Positions 1 through 7,180 are shown, counted from the first letter of the stretch. The stretch: 13,816 bases of DNA from JBGTCY01 sp041748615 (GCA_041748615.1 JBGTCY010000269.1:1-13816); one strand, 5' to 3'. A program made the numbers and translations. The notes: generated by a model not told the origin, from the sequence alone.

Positions 1-493
1 ACTCCCTTGTATCCGCCACAATCATTGTTTGACAATAGGTATCCAGACATGTAGAATCCGCTGAAGCAATCGTCAGGCAAACCTGGTACAATCCTTTCGC
101 GGAATATTGATGCTGTATCGTAGAATTGGGTAAAGCATTTAATGTGTTTCCATCTCCGAAATCCCAAGTCACTGACTGATAAACACTGTTGTTCATCTCA
201 ATGTCGAAAAATTCAACAAGCAATCCAGAACTGTCAATTGAGCCGTAAACAAAATAAGCGGAACAACCATTGGAGCCATTCGGTTGGCAAGGTCCGTTGG
301 TAAATGAAGTCACCCCGTGATTGGTTGCTTCGCAATCATTCCCGTAAGTCACGCCATCGCATCCGCAAACGGGAGCATAGATTAAATAACAGGGCGCTGT
401 CGGGTCAATCAGGTTGGGGTCAATGCAGGATTGTGAAGATGCGGAGAAACTCAGAGCTGCAAAGAGGATAATAAACAGACTTTTTGGAAGCAT
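1..493 (-). CDS. Secreted protein with Kazal-like and PKD domains, N-terminal part, truncated by window edge
   Basis: An open frame reads from an ATG at 493 to the window edge without a stop, giving 164 residues. Residues 1-21 form a signal peptide (LPK, a hydrophobic stretch, then SASSQ). Residues 35-69 fit a Kazal-type pattern: C35, the core PVCGCDGVTYGNDC (41-54), and a closing GPC at 67-69. Kazal domains are small disulfide-linked folds best known as serine-protease inhibitors; in Bacteroidota secreted proteins their role is mostly untested. A PKD-like domain follows, with the hallmark WDFGDG at 110-115 and a later Y-x-V-C-L-T-I strand (136-142). The protein is probably exported to the cell surface or medium, perhaps with a C-terminal sorting domain beyond the edge. 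The domain calls are firm; the inhibitory function is inference. Confidence 0.85.
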   Translation of the reverse strand, partial: MLPKSLFIILFAALSFSASSQSCIDPNLIDPTAPCYLIYAPVCGCDGVTYGNDCEATNHGVTSFTNGPCQPNGSNGCSAYFVYGSIDSSGLLVEFFDIEMNNSVYQSVTWDFGDGNTLNALPNSTIQHQYSAKGLYQVCLTIASADSTCLDTYCQTMIVADTRE

Positions 494-553
494 TGGGATG
501 AAGTTTAGTAATGAGATTACGAACGGTTTGTGAAAACGGTTGCTTTGATGGTA

Positions 554-588
554 GTTTAATGTTCAAGGTCTGAAGTTTAAAGTTAAAA
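554..588. repeat. Degenerate 7-bp tandem repeat between the Kazal/PKD gene and glnS
   Basis: Five consecutive 7-base units can be read: GTTTAAT, GTTCAAG, GTCTGAA, GTTTAAA, GTTAAAA. All share GT at the start and an A-rich end. The array lies 3' of glnS and 5' of the Kazal/PKD gene. Similar GTTTAAA/GTTCAAG heptads occur between genes in many Bacteroidota. No function can be read from the sequence. Confidence 0.5.
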
Positions 589-600
589 TTCCCTGTGTTA

Positions 601-2295
601 CTATTCCTTCCCCGCTACTTTCGCCCAGGTGTCTCGCAAAGTAACAGTGCGATTGAACACTAATTTTTCAGCAGAAGAATATTTCACATCCACACAGAAA
701 TACCCCATTCTTTCAAACTGAAATTTGTCGCCCGGTTTCGCAGCGGCAAGGCTTGGCTCTAATTTTCCGGTCACGATTTTCAACGAATCTGGATTCAGAT
801 AATCAGTGAATTTCGAGCCGTCTTTTTTGCCTGCCGGTTCAGGGTCGTTGAACAGCCGGTCATAGAGGCGCACTTCCGCGTCAACCGCATGACGAGCGCT
901 CACCCAATGAATGGTGCTCTTCACTTTCCTGCCGTCCGGTGAGTTGCCGCCTTTTGACGCGGGGTCATACGTACACCTCAGTTCAACAATATTTCCCTCA
1001 GCATCTTTCACCACGCTTTCGCATTTCAGAAAATAAGCATAGCGCAGCCTGACTTCAGTGCCGGGTGAAAGGCGGTAAAATTTTTTGGGCGGATTTTCCA
1101 TAAAATCATCCTGCTCGATAAATAACTCCCGCGAAAAAGGAACCTGCCTTTTTCCAGCGCTTTCATCTTCAGGATTATTCACGGCATCCAAAAATTCTTC
1201 CTGCCCTTCCGGATAATTTTCAATCACCACTTTAATCGGCTCAAGCACAGCCATCACGCGCGATGCGCTTTTGTTCAAATCTTCACGAATGCTGAATTCC
1301 AGCAGCGCCACATCAATCAGGTTGTCGCGCTTGGCAACACCAACTTTCTCGCTGAATGAGCGAATTGCTTCGGGAGTATATCCGCGTCTGCGAAATCCCG
1401 AAATCGTGGGCATGCGCGGGTCATCCCATCCATCCACAATTTTTTGCTGCACCAGCTCAAGCAAAATACGCTTGCTCATCACCGTGTAGCTCAGATTCAG
1501 CCGGGCAAATTCACGCTGCTTGGGCGCGTAAATCCCCAAATTTTCAATGAACCAATCATACAGCGGGCGGTGCGCTTCAAATTCCAGTGTGCAAATAGAA
1601 TGGGTAATCTTTTCAATGGAGTCCGATTGTCCGTGCGCCCAGTCATACATCGGATAAATACACCAGGTATCACCCGTGCGATGGTGAGCGGAATGCAGGA
1701 TGCGGTACATCACCGGGTCGCGCATGTTCAGGTTGGGCGAAGCCATGTCCACTTTTGCCCGCAACACTTTCGCGCCATCGGGAAACTCGCCCTTTTTCAT
1801 CCGCTCAAACAAATCCAGATTTTCCTGCACCGAACGGTTGCGAAACGGACTTTCCGTGCCCGGCTCCGTCAACGTGCCGCGATGTTTACGGATATCATCC
1901 GCGCTCAAATCATCCACATACGCCTTGCCTTCCTGAATCAGTTTCACCGCCCACGCATACAGTTGCTCAAAATAATCGGAAGCATAATGCAACTCATCCC
2001 ATTTAAACCCCAGCCAGCGAATATCTTCCATAATGGAATCCACATATTCCGTTTCCTCTTTCGTGGGGTTGGTGTCGTCAAAGCGCAGATTACACTTGCC
2101 TTGATATTTCAATGCAAGCCCGAAATTCAAACAAATGGACTTTGCGTGACCAATATGCAGATAGCCGTTCGGTTCGGGCGGAAACCGGGTATGCACCCGC
2201 CCCTCATAAGTGTTGTTGCGAATATCTTCCTCGATGAGATGTTCAAGAAAGTTGAGCGATTTCTTCTCCTCTGAAGTTGTGTTTTCGGTTTCCAT
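601..2295 (-). CDS. glnS: Glutaminyl-tRNA synthetase
   Basis: This class I aminoacyl-tRNA synthetase charges tRNA-Gln with glutamine in the cytoplasm. The protein begins with a short variable extension, then the conserved PPEPNGYLHIGHAKS block (residues 39-53) containing the HIGH-type ATP signature. GlnRS-typical segments follow: LRFDDTNP, and YPMYDWAHGQSDSIE in the catalytic core. The second signature is VMSKR, the GlnRS form of KMSKS, near residue 270. The C-terminal half is the two-barrel anticodon-binding region, with F-x-R-x-G-Y-F-C-V-D near the end. I chose the ATG at 2295 (564 residues, close to the roughly 554 of the E. coli enzyme). An upstream TTG at 2328 would add 11 unconserved residues and overlap the promoter-like site. 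Its presence implies direct Gln-tRNA charging rather than sole reliance on GatCAB transamidation. Confidence 0.97.
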   Translation of the reverse strand: METENTTSEEKKSLNFLEHLIEEDIRNNTYEGRVHTRFPPEPNGYLHIGHAKSICLNFGLALKYQGKCNLRFDDTNPTKEETEYVDSIMEDIRWLGFKWDELHYASDYFEQLYAWAVKLIQEGKAYVDDLSADDIRKHRGTLTEPGTESPFRNRSVQENLDLFERMKKGEFPDGAKVLRAKVDMASPNLNMRDPVMYRILHSAHHRTGDTWCIYPMYDWAHGQSDSIEKITHSICTLEFEAHRPLYDWFIENLGIYAPKQREFARLNLSYTVMSKRILLELVQQKIVDGWDDPRMPTISGFRRRGYTPEAIRSFSEKVGVAKRDNLIDVALLEFSIREDLNKSASRVMAVLEPIKVVIENYPEGQEEFLDAVNNPEDESAGKRQVPFSRELFIEQDDFMENPPKKFYRLSPGTEVRLRYAYFLKCESVVKDAEGNIVELRCTYDPASKGGNSPDGRKVKSTIHWVSARHAVDAEVRLYDRLFNDPEPAGKKDGSKFTDYLNPDSLKIVTGKLEPSLAAAKPGDKFQFERMGYFCVDVKYSSAEKLVFNRTVTLRDTWAKVAGKE

Positions 2296-2306
2296 TTTCT
2301 GTGAAA

Positions 2307-2314
2307 CAAAAATA
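2307..2314 (-). promoter_or_regulatory. Candidate Bacteroidota -7 element for glnS
   Basis: The minus strand reads TATTTTTG, an exact match to TAnnTTTG, 11 bases before the chosen glnS ATG. No TTG lies at the usual 17-23 base spacing (the nearest gives 11), so support is partial. Transcription from here would give a very short leader, which also argues against the TTG start at 2328. Confidence 0.4.
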
Positions 2315-2403
2315 GGTAAAAAGGGCAATGAGTTTTTTTTCTATGGTTAGAAATTGAAATAGTGTTACTTTGGAACTGACGAAAATTCAGAAGCCAAGTC
2401 ACC

Positions 2404-3213
2404 ATGCACCTCATTGACACGCACTCCCACCTTTACAGCAAACAATTTAAAAGCGACCTGAACGAGGTCATTCAGCGGGCTAAAGAAAATGGCGTCTCCA
2501 AAATTCTTTTACCCAATATTGACATTTCTTCTATACCGGAAATGCAGGAATTGGTCGTTCTTGAGCCGGAATTCTTTTTACCGATGATGGGATTGCATCC
2601 CTGTTCGGTCAACGCAAATTCTCAGCAAGATTTGGAAACAATCAAACATCATCTGTTCAACGAACCTTTTATCGCGGTGGGCGAAATCGGGCTGGACTAT
2701 TATTGGGATGTCACCTTTTTCAGGGAACAACAGGATGCTTTTCGCACACAAGTGGCGTGGGCGAAGGAATTGAAACTTCCGGTTGCCATTCATAGCCGTG
2801 ATGCACAGAAGAAAAATGTCATCCCTGTTTCAGCGTTTAACGACATCATTGAAATTCTGAATGAAATGAAAGATGAAACCCTGAAAGGCGTATTTCATTG
2901 TTTCACGGGCAATTTGGAGGATGCGGAAAAAATCATCGCGCTGGGTTTTTATATGGGCATCGGGGGAGTTGTCACTTATCCCAATGCGGAAAGTTTGCGG
3001 GAGGCTATACGGAGTGTGGATTTAAAGCATTTTATTTTGGAAACAGATGCGCCTTACTTAGCGCCTGTACCGCACCGGGGAAAACGAAATGAAAGCGGCT
3101 ATGTCCGGTTGGTCGCGGAGAAAATCGCGGAAATAAAAGGAGTTGATATAAATGAAGTAGCTGAAATCACCGGCAGGAACGCTGCTGAATTATTTGCTTT
3201 AGGGCAGTTCTAA
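2404..3213 (+). CDS. tatD: TatD-family metal-dependent deoxyribonuclease/hydrolase
   Basis: This 269-residue protein is a typical full-length TatD-type TIM-barrel metallohydrolase of the amidohydrolase superfamily. Visible metal ligands and motifs are the N-terminal DTHSHL (D5, H7, H9), GEIGLDYY with E94, IHSRDA with H130, HCFTG with H165, and ETDAPYLAP with D215. Family members are cytoplasmic, Mg-dependent 3'-5' exonucleases with roles in DNA repair, and some act on other substrates; despite the name they are not needed for Tat export. The start ATG at 2404 gives the family N-terminus directly. The gene is divergent from glnS across 108 bases. Its last codons and stop lie inside the left arm of an inverted repeat (3203-3289), so the final two or three residues may derive from that element. 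Confidence 0.93.
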   Translation: MHLIDTHSHLYSKQFKSDLNEVIQRAKENGVSKILLPNIDISSIPEMQELVVLEPEFFLPMMGLHPCSVNANSQQDLETIKHHLFNEPFIAVGEIGLDYYWDVTFFREQQDAFRTQVAWAKELKLPVAIHSRDAQKKNVIPVSAFNDIIEILNEMKDETLKGVFHCFTGNLEDAEKIIALGFYMGIGGVVTYPNAESLREAIRSVDLKHFILETDAPYLAPVPHRGKRNESGYVRLVAEKIAEIKGVDINEVAEITGRNAAELFALGQF

Positions 3214-3289
3214 AAATTGCTTTTTTCATCGCCTCACCCCATCCCTCTCCGAAGGAGAGGGTGCAAGCGGTAAAATTTTTAGAACTGCC
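3203..3289. repeat. Nested inverted repeat: 16-bp outer arms around an 8-bp hairpin, overlapping the tatD stop
   Basis: The outer arm GGCAGTTCTAAAAATT (3203-3218) has a perfect reverse complement at 3274-3289. Centrally, CCCTCTCC (3243-3250), a GAA loop and GGAGAGGG (3254-3261) form a second perfect hairpin, preceded by CGCCTCACCCC. The core resembles the CTCACCCC...CCCTCTCCnnnGGAGAGGG palindromes found between genes in many bacterial genomes. The tatD stop (3211-3213) falls in the left arm. The element could act as a transcription terminator or be a small mobile palindrome. No target-site duplication is visible. Confidence 0.7.
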
Positions 3290-3350
3290 ATGAATACTAA
3301 AAGATTAATTTTCGCAAGATTTTTTGAGATTTGGGTTTATTTATTAATCT

Positions 3351-3383
3351 TTGTCGCTTCGTTGTTACAAAAAGTTAGTTTTG
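3351..3383 (+). promoter_or_regulatory. Candidate Bacteroidota promoter upstream of tRNA-Ser and the exb operon
   Basis: TTG at 3351-3353 and TAGTTTTG at 3376-3383 are separated by 22 bases, within the TTG-N17-23-TAnnTTTG form described for Flavobacterium. The site lies about 70 bases before tRNA-Ser. The -33 element overlaps the right arm of a separate 10-bp inverted repeat (AAAGATTAAT at 3300-3309, ATTAATCTTT at 3343-3352). Confidence 0.5.
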
Positions 3384-3453
3384 TTCTTTCTTTAAACAAA
3401 AAAAACAACCCGGGATTGGCGGGTCAATATTTCACCGGAGGGCAAAAAAAATA

Positions 3454-3541
3454 GGAGAGGTGTCCGAGTGGCCGAAGGAGCACGCCTGGAAAGTGTGTAT
3501 ACCTCAAAAGGGTATCGCGGGTTCGAATCCCGCCCTCTCCG
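3454..3541 (+). tRNA. tRNA-Ser (anticodon GGA)
   Basis: The acceptor arms GGAGAGG (3454-3460) and CCTCTCC (3534-3540) pair perfectly, with discriminator G at 3541. The anticodon stem-loop holds GGA at 3488-3490, reading UCC and UCU. A long variable arm (TATACC...GGGTAT) follows, as expected for a class II serine tRNA. The T-arm is GCGGG-TTCGAAT-CCCGC. The 3' CCA is not encoded (the next bases are CTG), so it must be added by a nucleotidyltransferase. Confidence 0.97.
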
Positions 3542-3607
3542 CTGATTGAGCTTGATTTTATTAATAAAAAATTGAAATAAAAAATTAAACCAAAACAGAA
3601 AATACAC

Positions 3608-4426
3608 ATGAAAAAGACCTTCATCCTCCTGACTTTTATGAGTATGGTTATCTTCGGTTCCGGGAATTTTATCTACGGACAAGACGGAGCAACTGATGAT
3701 ACTGCTGCTACTACACAGACTCAACCCGCAGCCACTTCAGAAGTTGACGACATCGATCCCGCTGCTCCCGCTTTACCGGAAGCTCCTAAATTGAGCGGTC
3801 ATCAGTTGATTAAGAAATATTTTATTGACGGTGGCGTCACTTTCATGACTCCGATTTTGGTTGTGCTGATTCTTGGCTTAGGTCTCGTAATTGAAAGAAT
3901 CATCACGCTTAACCTTTCCACCGTGAACACACGGAAATTGTTGAGCGGCATTGAAAGCCAACTCGCTGCGGGCAATGTGGAAGGCGCAAAAGAATTATGC
4001 AAAGCCAACCGTGGTCCGGTTTCCAGCATTTTTTATCAGGGCTTGTCCAGAGTTTCCGAAGGTCTTGAAATCGTGGAAAAGTCCATCGTATCATTCGGCT
4101 CCGTGCAAATGGGATTGCTGGAAAGAGGTATCGTGTGGCTCAATCTATTCATTGCCTTGGCGCCTATGTTAGGATTCTTGGGAACGGTTATCGGGATGGT
4201 GGAAGCGTTTGACGCGATTGCCATCGCGGGTGATATATCTCCTTCATTGGTGGCAGGTGGTATCAAAATCGCTTTGTTGACAACGTGTTTTGGTTTGATT
4301 GCAGCGATTATCCTCCAGCTTTTTTACAACTACATTGTAGCGAAAGTTGACGGCTTGGTACATGATATGGAAGATGCTTCCATCAGTTTCATTGATTTGC
4401 TGGTAAAATACAAAGTGACCAAATAA
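3608..4426 (+). CDS. exbB: ExbB/TolQ/MotA-family proton channel subunit
   Basis: This is the channel-forming subunit of an inner-membrane, proton-motive-force-driven motor complex. Residues 1-24 look like a signal peptide ending FIYGQ, followed by a low-complexity Asp/Ala/Thr/Pro-rich periplasmic stretch (25-60) longer than in E. coli ExbB. Three membrane helices are predicted at about 77-97, 176-200 and 216-243. The conserved family core is visible as APMLGFLGTVIGMVEAF (185-201), with the Gly-Thr pair lining the pore, and as the GGIKIALLTTCFGL region. A cytoplasmic loop of about 75 residues lies between helices 1 and 2, as in the family. It is the first gene of a four-gene cluster with two ExbD partners, so TonB-type outer-membrane energisation is the likely role. 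No tonB gene is in the window. tRNA-Ser lies only 66 bases upstream and may share the promoter. Confidence 0.92.
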   Translation: MKKTFILLTFMSMVIFGSGNFIYGQDGATDDTAATTQTQPAATSEVDDIDPAAPALPEAPKLSGHQLIKKYFIDGGVTFMTPILVVLILGLGLVIERIITLNLSTVNTRKLLSGIESQLAAGNVEGAKELCKANRGPVSSIFYQGLSRVSEGLEIVEKSIVSFGSVQMGLLERGIVWLNLFIALAPMLGFLGTVIGMVEAFDAIAIAGDISPSLVAGGIKIALLTTCFGLIAAIILQLFYNYIVAKVDGLVHDMEDASISFIDLLVKYKVTK

Positions 4427-4447
4427 ACCCTTAAAAAAAGTAGTATC

Positions 4448-4762
4448 ATGGTTGATGTATTGATATTTTTAGCTTACGGACTTGCGTTGCTTTCTTTTGT
4501 TCTGGCGGTTGTTTTTCCGGCAATTTATTTGATGAAAAACTTCAAAGAAGCGAAAGGTACTCTGATAGGCATCGGAATTTTAGCGACCGTTATTTTGATT
4601 TCTTATATTTTGGCTTCCAGCGAGTTTGTTCCCGGTTTTCAGGAAGGTGTCAGCAGCGGAGTGATTAAATTTATCGGAACAGGATTGAATGCCTTTTACA
4701 TGATGGTGGCGACTGCAATCATTACAGCGGTTTACACTGAGGTTTCAAGCGCGATTAAGTAA
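4448..4762 (+). CDS. Small three-helix membrane protein inside the exb operon
   Basis: This 104-residue protein is almost entirely hydrophobic, with helices at about 5-29, 38-56 and 72-95. A short basic loop (K-N-F-K-E-A-K-G, 30-37) lies between the first two, and a small polar loop (S-S-E-F-V-P-G-F-Q-E, 57-66) between the second and third. It has no cleavable signal peptide and I see no catalytic motif. It sits 21 bases after exbB and 24 before the first exbD on the same strand, so co-transcription is very likely. Insertion of a membrane protein between exbB and exbD is, as I recall, recurrent in Bacteroidota. An accessory or stabilising subunit of the motor is the natural guess, but it is an inference from position. 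I do not recognise a named family. Confidence 0.85.
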   Translation: MVDVLIFLAYGLALLSFVLAVVFPAIYLMKNFKEAKGTLIGIGILATVILISYILASSEFVPGFQEGVSSGVIKFIGTGLNAFYMMVATAIITAVYTEVSSAIK

Positions 4763-4786
4763 AATTAAATTCATTAAAAAGAAAAC

Positions 4787-5329
4787 ATGGCGAAGAATCG
4801 CAGAATCGGCAATGAAATGAATGCCAGCTCAATGGCTGACATCGCGTTCCTGTTGCTGATATTCTTCTTAGTGACCACGACCATTGACGTTGACAAGGGC
4901 ATTCTGCATAAACTGCCGCCCTGGGATGTACCGCCTGAAGATGTGGTAGCCAACAGGCGCAATGTGCTGATTGTTCTGATAAACGCGCAGGACAGAATTT
5001 TGGTGAACAATGAAAATGCGCGCGTTGATGATTTGAGAAGAAAAGCCAAAGAATTCATTGATAATCGCGGCAGAAATCCAAAATTGTCTGACAGTCCTGA
5101 CAAAGCGGTGATTTCATTACAAAATGACAGGGGCACCTCTTATGATATTTACATTCAGGTGCAAAATGAACTGAAAGCAGCCTATCGCGAATTAAGGGAT
5201 GATTTATCCATGAAGCGATATGGTAAATTATATAAAGACTTAGATAGAGAATCGGCAAGAGTCATTGCAATTGAATTTCCGATGCGTCTTTCGGAAGCCG
5301 AACCGAAAACCATTGGAGAAGGAAGCTAA
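4787..5329 (+). CDS. exbD: ExbD/TolR-family proton channel partner, first copy
   Basis: ExbD-type proteins have one N-terminal membrane helix and a periplasmic domain, and work in the pore of the ExbB oligomer. Residues 12-35 (NASSMADIAF, then LLLIFFLVTTTID) form that helix. D18 occupies the position of the essential proton-carrying Asp (D25 in E. coli ExbD). The segment after the helix, GILHKLPPWDVPPE, matches the start of the periplasmic region. At 180 residues the protein is longer than E. coli ExbD (141), with a charged C-terminal half rich in Asp, Arg and Lys. The second exbD starts 6 bases after this stop. Two different ExbD proteins beside one ExbB may form a mixed channel or serve different partners. 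Confidence 0.92.
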   Translation: MAKNRRIGNEMNASSMADIAFLLLIFFLVTTTIDVDKGILHKLPPWDVPPEDVVANRRNVLIVLINAQDRILVNNENARVDDLRRKAKEFIDNRGRNPKLSDSPDKAVISLQNDRGTSYDIYIQVQNELKAAYRELRDDLSMKRYGKLYKDLDRESARVIAIEFPMRLSEAEPKTIGEGS

Positions 5330-5335
5330 ATCATT

Positions 5336-5806
5336 ATGTCAAGATTTAAAACCAAAAAATCACAACGAGGAGCGCCTATTTCAACGGCTTCTTTGCCTGA
5401 TATTATTTTTATTCTCCTGTTTTTCTTCATGGTGGTCACCGTGTTGAGAGAGGTGGAGCTTAAAGTTAAAAACCGGTTGCCGCAAGCAACAGAACTCACC
5501 AAGTTGGAACGCAAATCCTTGGTAAGCTTCATTTACATAGGCGCGCCTATTGAAAAATATCAGTCAACACTTGGAACCACCCCCCGCATTCAGTTGAATA
5601 ACCAGTTTGCTCTTCCCAAAGACATTCCCAACTACGTAGAAAATGAGCGCACTAAAGTTGATGAACGCCTGCAACCCGCAATGACTTTTGCGCTCAGGAT
5701 TGACAAACAGGTGAAAATGGGAATCGTTTCTGATGTGAAACAGGAACTCAGAAAATCCAACGCGCTCAAGATTAACTATTCCTCGATTGCTAAAATAGAG
5801 CGTTAA
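5336..5806 (+). CDS. exbD: ExbD/TolR-family proton channel partner, second copy
   Basis: This 156-residue protein is clearly related to, but not a copy of, the preceding one. The N-terminal tail is basic (SRFKTKKSQR). The single helix covers about residues 16-38 (STASLPDIIF, then ILLFFFMVVTV), with the pore Asp at D22. The helix is followed by LREVELKVKNRLPQA, the typical start of the ExbD periplasmic domain. Its sequence is much closer to the STASLPDI-type ExbD subgroup than its neighbour, whose equivalent stretch is NASSMADI. Both keep the Asp, so neither appears to be a non-conducting paralogue. It is the last gene of the cluster; a 139-base gap with its own promoter-like sequence follows. 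Confidence 0.92.
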   Translation: MSRFKTKKSQRGAPISTASLPDIIFILLFFFMVVTVLREVELKVKNRLPQATELTKLERKSLVSFIYIGAPIEKYQSTLGTTPRIQLNNQFALPKDIPNYVENERTKVDERLQPAMTFALRIDKQVKMGIVSDVKQELRKSNALKINYSSIAKIER

Positions 5807-5930
5807 TATTCGCTTTAAACTAACCTGATTACTATCCGTAAAACTTCTTTTTGCTGCCAATCCTGTATTGTACACATGAAATTGTTGGCAGATAAATAAC
5901 CGGCAAAAAGGTTGTTATTAGAATCGTTGC

Positions 5931-5938
5931 TAATTTTA
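5931..5938 (+). promoter_or_regulatory. Weak -7-like element before the J-domain gene
   Basis: TAATTTTA differs from TAnnTTTG only in the last base and lies 7 bases before the ATG. A TTG (5912-5914) is 16 bases upstream, just short of the usual spacing. If used, the message would be nearly leaderless. A 7-bp inverted repeat CTGCCAA/TTGGCAG (5854-5860, 5885-5891) lies upstream. Confidence 0.3.
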
Positions 5939-5945
5939 GACTCAA

Positions 5946-6989
5946 ATGCGGCTGAAAAATTATTATTCCGTTTTAGGGGTTTCATCCAATGCTTCACAGG
6001 ATGAGATCAAGGCTGCATACCGTAAATTAGTCAGACAGTTTCACCCGGACCGTAATTTCGGAAAGGAAGACCATTTTAAACTGATTCAGGAAGCCTATGA
6101 AGTGCTGTCCGATGAGAAATCGAGAGACACTTTTGACGCGCAATTAGCCTACGAAACCTATACTTCCGACCCGATTGAGCTTGCCAAGTTTTTAAAGGAC
6201 CAAAAAAACAAACCTAAAAAATACAAACCCCCGTTAGAGGATGACGAAGAACAGCCGGAACCGGCAAAAAAATTAGTCTTCAATTCCACCAGTGTCATCA
6301 TCATGGGTATTGTTGCGGTTGTGGTACTCGTCAATGTTTTTGTAATTACCAACCGTTTCAGCAGCGGTTCAATTGACGAAGTGAAAACAAAAAATGTCGC
6401 TGTCATTCCCGCCTCGGAGATGAATGACGAACAAAGAACGCAGGAGTATGCGAAAAAGGCGAGAAACTATTTCAATGCCCATAATTTTGAATTCGCATTG
6501 ATGTATTACAAAAAGGCGATGGAACATTCACCCCGCGACCCAAATTTATTTTTCAACAGGGGGTTGGTGTATTATGTCACCCGTGATTACCAGGCGGCAC
6601 TGAATGATTTCAATCATACGCTGAAGATTGATTCCCAATTTAAAAACGCTTATTGGGTAAGAGCAAAGCTGAAATATGATATGGATGATAATACGGGTGC
6701 GATAGATGATTTTACGGAAGCTATCAAACGCGACCCTTCCAACGATTCCTTGTATTTCAATCGCGGGTTAGCCCATTATTATTTGAAAAATTTTGATGCC
6801 GCTATTCAAGATATTGATAAAGCAATTGAATTGAATCCCAAGCAGGCACAATATTATTTCGACCGCGGTGACGCCAAGGAAATGATTGGCGATGAAGACG
6901 GCACTTGTAATGATTGGTCAAAAGCGCGCGAACTGGGTTTTCAATCATCGCAATACAAAAAGAAACGCTGCATCGGACAGGAGATGTAA
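5946..6989 (+). CDS. J-domain protein with a membrane helix and C-terminal TPR repeats
   Basis: Residues 5-64 are a complete J domain: N-Y-Y-x-V-L-G-V at 5-12, helix II with Y-R-K-L, the essential HPD at 33-35, and the Y-E-V-L-S-D helix III end. J domains stimulate the ATPase of Hsp70 (DnaK). There is no Gly/Phe region, zinc finger or DnaJ C-terminal substrate domain. Instead an acidic/lysine linker (about 85-110) leads to one strong membrane helix (about 115-136), followed by about four to five TPR units from 166 to 330, with typical A-x-x-D-F and N-R-G-L-x-Y-Y signatures. The basic residues before the helix suggest the J domain is cytoplasmic and the TPR part periplasmic. That would place a protein-binding domain across the membrane from DnaK. 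It follows the exb cluster on the same strand after 139 bases. The client is unknown. Confidence 0.88.
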   Translation: MRLKNYYSVLGVSSNASQDEIKAAYRKLVRQFHPDRNFGKEDHFKLIQEAYEVLSDEKSRDTFDAQLAYETYTSDPIELAKFLKDQKNKPKKYKPPLEDDEEQPEPAKKLVFNSTSVIIMGIVAVVVLVNVFVITNRFSSGSIDEVKTKNVAVIPASEMNDEQRTQEYAKKARNYFNAHNFEFALMYYKKAMEHSPRDPNLFFNRGLVYYVTRDYQAALNDFNHTLKIDSQFKNAYWVRAKLKYDMDDNTGAIDDFTEAIKRDPSNDSLYFNRGLAHYYLKNFDAAIQDIDKAIELNPKQAQYYFDRGDAKEMIGDEDGTCNDWSKARELGFQSSQYKKKRCIGQEM

Positions 6990-7180
6990 CCTGAATTTCG
7001 ATGTTTCGAAGCGGAAATTTTCTTTCCTTCCATTATTTATCTGACTCAAGAATTTTCTGAGCAAGCTCTCCTGATCATAAAACAGCATTATTCCCATTTT
7101 TAGAATTCTGATTATCACTGCGGGAATTTTTTACCGTTCAAAATCCGGTATTCAACCCAATTTGGAACCCATCTATCTTA

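Noticed and set aside
1444..2274. 276-residue plus-strand open frame antisense to glnS
   Set aside because: It lies wholly within the well-conserved glnS gene, has His/Arg/Ile-rich composition typical of an antisense shadow, and shows no motif.
2296..2328. TTG start that would lengthen GlnRS by 11 residues
   Set aside because: The added residues are not like GlnRS N-termini, and the stretch contains the TATTTTTG promoter-like site; the ATG at 2295 gives the expected length.
3556..3569. TTTTATTAATAAAA palindrome after tRNA-Ser
   Set aside because: It is purely A/T and lies in an AT-rich leader, so it is too weak to call a terminator.
3392..3724. 110-residue minus-strand frame across tRNA-Ser
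   Set aside because: It reads through the antisense of the tRNA (the RGRDSNPRYPFEV-type peptide is a well-known false protein from tRNA-Ser genes) and overlaps exbB.
5854..5891. CTGCCAA/TTGGCAG inverted repeat before the J-domain gene
   Set aside because: A 7-bp stem with a 24-base loop and no T-run is within chance for an AT-rich gap; noted only as context.
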